In this document: positions 56,743 to 64,000 of the stretch, piece after piece
Position numbering within the stretch: the stretch's first letter is position 1
Layout: each line of letters begins with the position of its first letter
DNA from: Chryseobacterium sp. KLBC 52
GTDB taxonomy: Bacteria > Bacteroidota > Bacteroidia > Flavobacteriales > Weeksellaceae
NCBI RefSeq assembly: GCF_003347605.1
Contig: NZ_QDFZ01000009.1
Coordinates: 1-64,000, forward strand
Direction of reading: 5' to 3'
Length of the DNA: 64,000 nt
The notes under the pieces: generated by a model
Told to the model about the DNA's origin: nothing
The model's input: the letters and a program-made list of their open reading frames with translations, nothing else
Database searches by the model: none
Translations under genes and position numbers: made by a program

Positions 56743-58869
56743 TTATAGCCGCGGATTTTCGTTTTGAGTTCTACCCTTGTCTATATCGCCGGTATTCACC
56801 TTTTTTACTTTGTTGTTTCCAAATGTTTTGGATATGCTGAGTGATATGGATCTTAAATTGGATTGTGAAAGCGTTTCAATATATCCGTCATTATTATATT
56901 GCGTATTGCGGGAATTGGAAAGATTCAACAGATCTTTAACTGAAAGCTTGAATTTAAAATCTTTATAATTCTTTGAAATCTCAATCTGATTATTGATAAA
57001 ATATCCATTCCTCTTATTAACCAGTGTATATGGAGAGGTGTAACCGAAGTTGTAGCTTATGTTCCATCCTTTATTCCATAGGTTGTTTCCACTAATCGTG
57101 ACGGAAGAGTTATTATACCATGAACTCGGATGAACATCATAGATATCTGCATTATTGATATAATACATTCCTGTAGACAGATTGAACATCCATTTGTTTT
57201 CAAACAGTGGTTTGTTATAGTTCAATCCTACATAAAGACGTTTTACATTTCCTTCAAAGTTTTTGGGTCTTGTAATAGAAACATTATCTACGACCTCTGT
57301 ATAAGGAAGAATAGGATTTTTTACAATTCCGAAATTACTTACAAACACCCAAGTTCTTTTGATGCTGTAGCTGGCATTAAACAAATACATCTTTGCCACA
57401 TTCAGATCCGGGTTTCCTGTTTCCCACCAGGTTTCATTATTTTTATAAATAAATGGATTCAAATCATCTACATAAGGTCTCCATAATGCGGTTCTGTATC
57501 CAAGTGAAACTCTGTTATTTTTATTGATGGTATAGGACAAGTTGATGCTGGGTACAACATTATTGTAACTTCTGGAGAAATTCTCACTAACTGTATTTTG
57601 TTTTGCGTTGATGTTTGTATTTTCATAACGCAGCCCCAGGTTTACATCCAACGCCGAAAACAGTTTTTTCTTAACGTTGGTATATAACGCGTTGATATTT
57701 TCATGATACGTGAAATTATTAGAAAATATGGAGTTCAATGTACCGTCTGCATTGTAGTAAGCATAGGGGTTATCTGTAGAAAGCCAATTAAGCTTCCCTC
57801 CTGCTTCGAAACTAAGTTTTAATTTTTCAAAAGTCTTGGAGTAATCTACTCTTACCGTATAATTGTCCTTCTGATAATCGTTATATATTACATTAGAATA
57901 TGGATTTGTCAAATTGAAAAACTCTGTCGTATTGTCTCTGTGATGAGTATAATAATCAAAGTTGATATCAAGTCTTTTGGATTTTTTATCATCATTAAAG
58001 CTGTAATAAACATTTCCTCCGAAAAGATTCAGTTTATCATTTTGTGTATTTACCGTTCTGTTTTCAAAAATTCCTCCTGTAGTATCATAATAGATATTCC
58101 TGTTTTCAAGGGAAGATTCCGGCGTTTTGTGGTAATATTCCAGAATACCGCCTATGCTGCTTTTCTCATTAAGCTCATAATCAAAACCTGTATTGCCTCC
58201 AAAATTGGTTTCCTTCATCAGTGTATTTCCTATAATCTGATTTCTGCTGGATTTTGAGCTGTAATTATCAATGCTGTTTCTTTGCAGGTCATTATTATTT
58301 TCAAAAAACAACATGGTATTATTTGAAAATCTGTTTTTATGATAATTTAAAGCAATATTTGCCTGCTGGCTGTTTTTTCTGTTTTGTTTATCTGTAATGG
58401 TAAAACTTCCTTTCAGTCCATCTGTTTCCAGTTTCTTCAGCTTCAGATTAATAATCATGGCATCCTCCAAATCATATTTTGAGGAAGGATTGGTAATCAG
58501 CTCTATCTTTACAAGATTAGAAGCCGGCATAGCATTAAGATATTGTATTAAATCTTTTCCTTTTAGAATTGATTTTCTGTCATTGATATAAACAGAGGCG
58601 TTCGTTCCCAAAAGAGTAATTTTATTATCATCTACTTTTAACAATGGTGTTTGAGAAAGAACTTCAGATATGTGATTCCCTACAACTAAGTCACTGTTTT
58701 CAACATTAAAAACAAAGCGGTCATCTTTTTGCTCAAAAAAAGGTTTCTTTCCGCTAACTTTTATTTCTGCGATCTGTTTTTCGATGACTTTATTAATAGA
58801 GTCTTTCTTTTCCTGCGAGAAGGCAAACAAAGGCAGCAAAACACTCACACATATTAATATTTTCCTCAT
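56743..58869 (-). CDS. Outer membrane beta-barrel family protein
   Basis: A 708-residue exported protein: signal peptide MRKILICVSVLLPLFAFSQE, a plug-like domain (LVVGNHISEVLSQTPLLKVD, ... NASVYINDRKSILKGKDLIQ) and about 500 residues of strand pairs ending in SISLSISKTFGNN, as in the PF14905 barrel family. No TonB box is obvious. It precedes the precursor genes, so it may export or re-import the mature peptide or anchor it at the outer membrane. That role is inferred from position. Confidence 0.9.
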   Translation of the reverse strand: MRKILICVSVLLPLFAFSQEKKDSINKVIEKQIAEIKVSGKKPFFEQKDDRFVFNVENSDLVVGNHISEVLSQTPLLKVDDNKITLLGTNASVYINDRKSILKGKDLIQYLNAMPASNLVKIELITNPSSKYDLEDAMIINLKLKKLETDGLKGSFTITDKQNRKNSQQANIALNYHKNRFSNNTMLFFENNNDLQRNSIDNYSSKSSRNQIIGNTLMKETNFGGNTGFDYELNEKSSIGGILEYYHKTPESSLENRNIYYDTTGGIFENRTVNTQNDKLNLFGGNVYYSFNDDKKSKRLDINFDYYTHHRDNTTEFFNLTNPYSNVIYNDYQKDNYTVRVDYSKTFEKLKLSFEAGGKLNWLSTDNPYAYYNADGTLNSIFSNNFTYHENINALYTNVKKKLFSALDVNLGLRYENTNINAKQNTVSENFSRSYNNVVPSINLSYTINKNNRVSLGYRTALWRPYVDDLNPFIYKNNETWWETGNPDLNVAKMYLFNASYSIKRTWVFVSNFGIVKNPILPYTEVVDNVSITRPKNFEGNVKRLYVGLNYNKPLFENKWMFNLSTGMYYINNADIYDVHPSSWYNNSSVTISGNNLWNKGWNISYNFGYTSPYTLVNKRNGYFINNQIEISKNYKDFKFKLSVKDLLNLSNSRNTQYNNDGYIETLSQSNLRSISLSISKTFGNNKVKKVNTGDIDKGRTQNENPRL

Positions 58870-58879
58870 GGATATTTAA

Positions 58880-59055
58880 ATATTTCTAATGCAAACATCA
58901 TAATTTTAGAAAAAATCTGCAAGATTAATAACCCTAGATTGATAAATCCCGGCATATCCGGATACTAAAATTTATAAATTCACGATATTCAGCAGGAAAT
59001 ACATTTTGATTATCAACAACTTAGTTATTCAGCTATAAAATCCGGTGATATTTCA
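58880..59055. other. Divergent promoter region
   Basis: Between the outer-membrane gene and the TPR-HTH regulator. The plus-strand -7 box TAAATTTG lies at 59056-59063. No further motif is certain on the minus strand. Confidence 0.45.
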
Positions 59056-59063
59056 TAAATTTG
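59056..59063 (+). promoter_or_regulatory. -7 box of the TPR-HTH regulator
   Basis: TAAATTTG followed by CA; it sits just ahead of and partly excludes a start at 59065, supporting ATG 59080. Confidence 0.6.
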
Positions 59064-59079
59064 CATGTTATTTAGAAAT

Positions 59080-60810
59080 ATGAAGAAGATTCATTTGATA
59101 GTATTGGCAGTTTTCCCTGTTTTTTTCTTTTCCCAGAGTATAAGAGGATTGAATATTCCCGACTCATTAAAGAATAAAAGCGATAAATATTTTGATGATG
59201 CTTATAATAAGGTATTCCAAATTGATAATGACAAAGCAGAGCATTTGGCCAACTATATTTTAATAAAGGGAAAAAATGAGAATAATAAAAAGATTATCTT
59301 CGAAGGCTACTACAATATTGCCCGTGTAAAAAATCTCAAAAATGAGAACGGACATCCCTTTGCGGATTCCCTCATCAATGCCACTAAGAATGTTAGTAAC
59401 GCTGAATATCCTGCCAAATCTCATATTCTGAAGGGAATTCTGTTTAATAATGAGGGGAAATATAAAGAAGCTTTAAATGAATATACTGTTGCCCTCAATC
59501 TGAATAAGGCTGAAAACAAGGAACAATTTTATTACGTAAGCAAGCTTATTGCTATATTAAAAACTGCGACAGAGGAATATGAGGAAGCTTTGCCGCTTTT
59601 TATAAAATATTACGATTATGAAAGGGATAAAGTTAAAAATACAAACCTTGATGCTAAAAACTATATTTCGTCCATTTTTTCTCTAGCCAACATCTACACA
59701 AAATGCAAGGATTATAAAAAAAGTATCCAGTTTGCAGATCTCGGATTGGCAGAATGTAAAAAGTATAATGATTACTCCAATTACAATTATCTCCTGATGA
59801 TAAAAGGAATCAGCCTTTTTTATTTAAAGGATTTTTCGTCATCTGGTGTCATTTTATCCAACATTGAAAAAGGATTAATCAATAGTAAAGACTATATTAA
59901 TTTAGGTATTCTATACTATTATCTTGGAAAAATCGAATATGAAAATCACAAAGAAGAAGAAGCTGTAGAGTACTTTAAAAAAGCAGACTCTATTTCCTTT
60001 AATTTTAACGGCTTCGAGGCCATAAAGAGAGATGGATATGAAATTTTAATTGATTTTTATAAAAAGAAAGGGGACTTAAATAATCAGCTAAAGTACATTA
60101 ATAACCTGATGTATAGTGACAGTATAATAGCTGTGAACCGAAAAAATCTTTCAAAAGAAATTCTGAAAAAGTATGATACCCCTTTACTTATGAAAGAAAA
60201 GTTAAATATAATTGATAAACTGAACCATCAGAATATATGGTTAATAGTTTCTCTGTTATGTATTACTTTACTTTTCATATTTATTATCCGAAAAAACAGA
60301 AAAAAGATAAAAGAATACGAAAAACAGGCTAAAATACTGTTAGAAAAACCTGTAATAGCTCCTGCTCCTGTATTTGCAGAAGAAATAAAACCAGAAAGTA
60401 ATACAGCTCCTTCTGCTTCCGTTGAACGAAAAGAAAAGACCACCAAAAATGATCTCACTTCCAATTCAAAATTTAAAATATTAATTGACAAAATTGAGGA
60501 ATTTGAGAAGACGAACAGCTTCCTTGCGAAGAACATTACATTAGACTCTCTTTCAAAAGAGTTTGACACCAACAGAGACTACCTTTCTAAGCTTGTGAAT
60601 GAATTAAAAGGTAAAAACTTTTCACAATATCTGAACGAACTTAGAATTAATTATATCGTTGAAGAATTAAAATCGAACGAGAAAATTAGAAAACATACCA
60701 TTGCCGCCATTGCAAATGATATAGGCTACAACAACGCTGAATCTTTTACCAATGCTTTCAAAAAAATAACGGGGACTCTTCCTTCTTACTACATAAAAGC
60801 ACTCAGCTAA
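59080..60810 (+). CDS. Membrane-bound TPR and AraC-type HTH regulator
   Basis: A 576-residue sensor from ATG 59080. Signal peptide MKKIHLIVLAVFPVFFFSQS, about 350 residues of periplasmic TPR-like helices, one membrane helix (IWLIVSLLCITLLFIFIIRK), and a cytosolic AraC-type DNA-binding domain (SLSKEFDTNRDYLSKLVNEL, ... AIANDIGYNNAESFTNAFKK). This design is common in flavobacterial regulators that link an outer signal to transcription. It is divergent from the RiPP cluster and upstream of the lanthipeptide cluster, so it may control either. Confidence 0.9.
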   Translation: MKKIHLIVLAVFPVFFFSQSIRGLNIPDSLKNKSDKYFDDAYNKVFQIDNDKAEHLANYILIKGKNENNKKIIFEGYYNIARVKNLKNENGHPFADSLINATKNVSNAEYPAKSHILKGILFNNEGKYKEALNEYTVALNLNKAENKEQFYYVSKLIAILKTATEEYEEALPLFIKYYDYERDKVKNTNLDAKNYISSIFSLANIYTKCKDYKKSIQFADLGLAECKKYNDYSNYNYLLMIKGISLFYLKDFSSSGVILSNIEKGLINSKDYINLGILYYYLGKIEYENHKEEEAVEYFKKADSISFNFNGFEAIKRDGYEILIDFYKKKGDLNNQLKYINNLMYSDSIIAVNRKNLSKEILKKYDTPLLMKEKLNIIDKLNHQNIWLIVSLLCITLLFIFIIRKNRKKIKEYEKQAKILLEKPVIAPAPVFAEEIKPESNTAPSASVERKEKTTKNDLTSNSKFKILIDKIEEFEKTNSFLAKNITLDSLSKEFDTNRDYLSKLVNELKGKNFSQYLNELRINYIVEELKSNEKIRKHTIAAIANDIGYNNAESFTNAFKKITGTLPSYYIKALS

Positions 60811-60959
60811 ACACAAATAACAACACACTAATTAGCAATACGTTACAACCTCACCTTATCGAAATTTATCAATTCCGGTATATATATTTTCGTTCTTAGC
60901 AAGATTAGAACTTTATTTGTACATCAATTTATTAAATCAATTTTAAATCATTTTTACTA

Positions 60960-61154
60960 GTGAAAAAGCTTAAGAAAACAGAAAAAAAATTATCATTAAA
61001 CAAACTTCAAATGTCTAAAATAACACGCGGGCTGAATTCCATCAGGGGAGGTTTAGGTATGGATAACCTGGGTTTTGCAGGAGATAATGGAGCGAACGAC
61101 ACAGTTGTAAATAAAACACTTGATACGATCGATATCCAAACAGGAACAAACTAA
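60960..61154 (+). CDS. Cys-free class I lanthipeptide-like precursor
   Basis: 64 residues from a GTG start. Leader MKKLKKTEKKLSLNKLQMSK then ITRGLNSIRGG, core GLGMDNLGFAGDNGANDTVV and NKTLDTIDIQTGTN. There is no Cys; the core has four Thr. Location directly upstream of a dipeptidase-like enzyme and a LanB-type dehydratase gene supports a precursor role, since the dehydratase could dehydrate Thr. Confidence 0.7.
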   Translation: MKKLKKTEKKLSLNKLQMSKITRGLNSIRGGLGMDNLGFAGDNGANDTVVNKTLDTIDIQTGTN

Positions 61155-61218
61155 AAAATTAATAACCACTTCAACATTTTATCAGTAATTTTGGAAAAAA
61201 TTACTGATTTTTCATTCT

Positions 61219-63444
61219 ATGAAATACATACTAATTGTACCTTTCTTTTTATCGTTTACTATTATTTTTTCTCAAAAAATAAGCATTAAACAATTTAACG
61301 AATACAATATTGAAAAGATAGAACCTTTAATGTCATATTTAAGTTCTGAAATACAAAAAAAGTATGAAGAAAAAGATAAGGCCGCAAAGTATGATAATCT
61401 TTTCAGGGTAAATATGGCCGGAAAAAACTATGACGTTGCTTTAAGCCAGCTGGATTCTGTACGAAGTGTGTACAAAAAAAGTAATCCCTCTATTGCTCAT
61501 GCAATGGGAACGCAGTATGAGATCTTCATAAAAGCCAAAAAAAATAAAAATTCTCAAACAGACTTTCAGCAGGCATATAAGGAAGAATTCAAAAAAAAAT
61601 ATGAAAGTTTGCCTGTAAAGTCTCAGATTATACTTACCCGCTATTTTAGTGGTGATACGGAAAAAACAAAAAAAGATCTTCTGGCTTCTCTTAAAAATGA
61701 TGTGCAAAACAAGGACAGCATCGATTTAAAAAAAGCTATATTGCTGTGCAGAAGCTATAACGCCTACATAGCAGGACCTACTTTTGACATAGCCCTAAAA
61801 TACTTAAAAGATTTAGACTCCCGGAACTTTGAGGTAATGGACAGCTTACTGATCGACAACCAAATAAGTATAAGAGTTGTTTTAAATAAAAAAATTACCC
61901 ACCCCGAATCTACCATTTTAACCAATTCTATCTATCCTGATAATGAGGATGTAAATGACCAGAAGCAGCAGGCAAGTTATGGATATCATTCCGTATATAT
62001 CTATCCGCGGGGGAAATATACCAGCAACTCTGCAATAGAACCTTTTGAGCATGAACAGGAAGATATAAATAAGGTTATAGACTGGGTGATAAAACAGCCA
62101 TGGAGTAATGGTAAAACTGGAATGATCGGGGGAAGCTATCTGGGATTCAGCCAATGGGCTGCCGCTAAAAATATTCACCCAGCCCTGAAAACTATCATTC
62201 CGCAAGCTTCAGTGGGAATCGGAACAGTAGATTTCCCCATGAACAACAACATCTTCGCATCTTACTGTCTTCGCTGGATTAATTATGTTACCAATAACAA
62301 AATGCTTGATCAAGGCTTTGTGGATGAAGATAAATGGCATTCGGTTTTTAAAAAATGGTATGAAAGCGGTGAAGCATTCAACAGATTAGATTCTATTGCC
62401 GGTAAAAAGAGTGAAATTTTTCAACGCTGGCTAAAACATCCTTCATTTGATAATTACTGGCAAAAAATGATTCCTTATAAACGGGAGTATTCAAACATCA
62501 ATATCCCCGTTTTAACTATTACAGGATACTATGATTCTGATCAGCTGGGAGCATTATATTATTTAAGAAACCATTTTAAATATAACAAAAATGCCTATCA
62601 TTATGTCATTATTGGCCCCTATGATCATTCAGGAGCACAAGGTTATATTAAAAGTAATGTAAAAGGGTATACTATTGATCCTGCAGCCAATATTGATCTT
62701 GGAAATATGACAATGGAGTGGTTTGATTATATTCTGAAAGGTAAAGCAAAGCCATCTTTTCTTAAAGATAAAATTAATTACCAGGTAATGGGAGCCAATG
62801 AATGGAAAAGTACTTCCAACATTGATGATTTTGATAAAAATAAATTAAAATTCTATATCACAAGCCAGCATCAGCTTTCCTTACAAAAAGAAGCTCATAA
62901 GGATTTCACATCGATAAAAGTAGATTTAAAACAACGTTCCAATGCAGCTGAGCTTTTAAAACAGAATGATAATGTGATAGATACTCAAATAAATCATCCT
63001 GATGCAGTGGTATTTTCATCAGATCCATTTGACAAACCTTTTGAATATTCTGGAAATTTCAGGGGCCGTTTAAAACTGTCTGTTAATAAAAAAGATGTCG
63101 ATGTATACATGAAATTGTATGAGAAAACCCAGGAAGGTAAATATTTTTTACTGTCTACTTACTATGGAAGAGCAAGCTATGCTAAAAGCTCAGAGAAAAG
63201 AAAATTACTGCGTGAAAACAAAGAAACGGATATAACTGCTGTCAACAACGAATTTGTAAGTAAAAAAGTAGCAAAAGGCAGTACGCTTGTCTTGGTGCTG
63301 GGAGTTATAAAAAATCCACTTATGCAGATCAACTATGGAACTGGAAAAGATGTGAGCGAAGAAACCATCAAGGATGCTGCGGTTCCTGTAGAAATAAAAT
63401 TTTACAACAACAGTTTTATAGAAATCCCTATTTCACTTAAATAA
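61219..63444 (+). CDS. CocE/NonD-type hydrolase (S15 alpha/beta hydrolase)
   Basis: A 741-residue exported enzyme: signal peptide MKYILIVPFFLSFTIIFSQK, then a long N-terminal region, and an S15-type catalytic domain. The nucleophile is in GMIGGSYLGFSQWAAAKN, the acid in TGYYDSDQLGALYY and His in GPYDHSGAQGY. The C-terminal 200 residues form the jelly-roll usual for X-Pro dipeptidyl-peptidase-like and CocE enzymes. Sitting between a peptide precursor and the dehydratase, it may process the leader. Its stop overlaps the next start (TAATG). Confidence 0.9.
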   Translation: MKYILIVPFFLSFTIIFSQKISIKQFNEYNIEKIEPLMSYLSSEIQKKYEEKDKAAKYDNLFRVNMAGKNYDVALSQLDSVRSVYKKSNPSIAHAMGTQYEIFIKAKKNKNSQTDFQQAYKEEFKKKYESLPVKSQIILTRYFSGDTEKTKKDLLASLKNDVQNKDSIDLKKAILLCRSYNAYIAGPTFDIALKYLKDLDSRNFEVMDSLLIDNQISIRVVLNKKITHPESTILTNSIYPDNEDVNDQKQQASYGYHSVYIYPRGKYTSNSAIEPFEHEQEDINKVIDWVIKQPWSNGKTGMIGGSYLGFSQWAAAKNIHPALKTIIPQASVGIGTVDFPMNNNIFASYCLRWINYVTNNKMLDQGFVDEDKWHSVFKKWYESGEAFNRLDSIAGKKSEIFQRWLKHPSFDNYWQKMIPYKREYSNINIPVLTITGYYDSDQLGALYYLRNHFKYNKNAYHYVIIGPYDHSGAQGYIKSNVKGYTIDPAANIDLGNMTMEWFDYILKGKAKPSFLKDKINYQVMGANEWKSTSNIDDFDKNKLKFYITSQHQLSLQKEAHKDFTSIKVDLKQRSNAAELLKQNDNVIDTQINHPDAVVFSSDPFDKPFEYSGNFRGRLKLSVNKKDVDVYMKLYEKTQEGKYFLLSTYYGRASYAKSSEKRKLLRENKETDITAVNNEFVSKKVAKGSTLVLVLGVIKNPLMQINYGTGKDVSEETIKDAAVPVEIKFYNNSFIEIPISLK

Positions 63445-64000
63445 TGCCACGTTTTCCATTTCAGTTTTTTGACACATTTGTTGTGAGATCGCCGATTTTT
63501 TCCTACAAAGAATTTCAGGATAATTTCTCTGGTGAAAACATCACTAAGGGATCTTTAGAGAAATATTGCAACCATACAATTTTTAGAGAAGCCATTTATT
63601 TAGCTTCTCTTTCCTTATATGATGAGATAGAGAAATTGACGGATCGTGATCATACAATGTCTCATTTGCCCAATGAAAAAACAAAGATTTCATTATTAAA
63701 ATATTATAACCGTACAAGTACCCGTTCCACTCCATTTGGTTTATTTTCAGGAGTAAGCATCGGCCGATTTGAAAAGGAAAATACATTTCCGGTATTTTCA
63801 GAGGGCGTAAAAATACGAGATACAAAGCTTGACATGCATTTTCTGGTCGCTCTCTCCGAGCAGCTTATCTTCATTCCCCACATTAAAAACAGCCTTTTAT
63901 TTTTCCCTAACAACAGTATTCATCAGGTCGGAAGCAAAATCCGCTATATGGAATATGAAAATAATAATGGAAAAAGAGATTATGTAGTGTCTTCTGCACC
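63444..64000 (+). CDS. Lantibiotic dehydratase N-terminus, partial
   Basis: The reading frame from ATG 63444 (MPRFPFQFFDTFVVRSPIFS) runs off the window. It carries the typical LanB N-terminal segment YYNRTSTRSTPFGLFSGVSI and the following GRFEKENTF pattern. Such enzymes dehydrate Ser and Thr using glutamyl-tRNA. The start overlaps the hydrolase stop by one base. The cyclase is presumably downstream. Confidence 0.88.
   Translation, partial: MPRFPFQFFDTFVVRSPIFSYKEFQDNFSGENITKGSLEKYCNHTIFREAIYLASLSLYDEIEKLTDRDHTMSHLPNEKTKISLLKYYNRTSTRSTPFGLFSGVSIGRFEKENTFPVFSEGVKIRDTKLDMHFLVALSEQLIFIPHIKNSLLFFPNNSIHQVGSKIRYMEYENNNGKRDYVVSSA

Overview
The window looks like the chromosome of a flavobacterium of the Chryseobacterium type. 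The DNA is AT-rich. Shine-Dalgarno sites are absent, and promoters carry the Bacteroidota -7 box (TAnnTTTG, often TATCTTTGC or TAAATTTGC). The gene content also fits: SulP, a lipoprotein with DUF4822-like repeats, PF14905-type outer-membrane barrels, and RiPP precursors with MKNKKL...KKIT leaders. The genus is an inference; no 16S or housekeeping marker is present.

Layout. 1-0.5 kb: end of an IS3-family element. 0.5-6.6 kb: a tellurite/Ter stress operon on the minus strand (HAD, PRTase, TerD, TelA, unknown, TerD, TerC). 6.7-9.3 kb: an EF-G paralog behind a leader-peptide/terminator attenuator. 9.3-12.3 kb: a SulP transporter and two HTH proteins. 12.3-17.3 kb: a Ro60 (TROVE-vWA) locus with six candidate Y RNAs, two of which contain a circularly permuted tRNA-like module of YrlA architecture. 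17.6-25.4 kb: VOC protein, SWIM-zinc-finger and large repeat protein pair, and a MarR operon. 25.4-32.3 kb: an RNA-repair/processing operon (two ERI1-type exonucleases, metallophosphoesterase, Rnl2-like RNA ligase, cREC receiver, RNase H-like protein) lying directly behind an array of 17 tRNA or tRNA-like genes, two armless mini-tRNAs and five copies of a new stem-loop RNA with covarying stems. 33.2-41.4 kb: a MoxR-vWA-beta-propeller (bpX) ternary system. 41.6-50.6 kb: housekeeping and exported proteins, including DeoD, TatD, a DUF434/PIN-like protein and PhoD. 50.8-60.8 kb: a RiPP cluster with five CW-terminated precursors, a radical SAM/SPASM maturase, a C39-peptidase ABC exporter, an outer-membrane barrel and a TPR-HTH regulator. 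60.9-64 kb: a lanthipeptide-type cluster that runs off the window end.

The most interesting material is the pair of RNA islands. The Ro60 gene, the first Y-RNA unit and a promoter upstream of tatD share a 19-bp dyad, TRCGYAA-N5-TTGCGYA, at a fixed distance (9-10 bp) from the -7 box, which implies one regulon. The tRNA array is enriched for anticodons cleaved by known anticodon nucleases and is followed by ligase and end-processing genes. My working hypothesis is an RNA-damage response: damaged or decoy tRNAs are supplied by the array and handled by the ligase, exonucleases, cREC and Ro60/Y RNA. That link is inference. The RNA structures and the gene order are read directly from the sequence.
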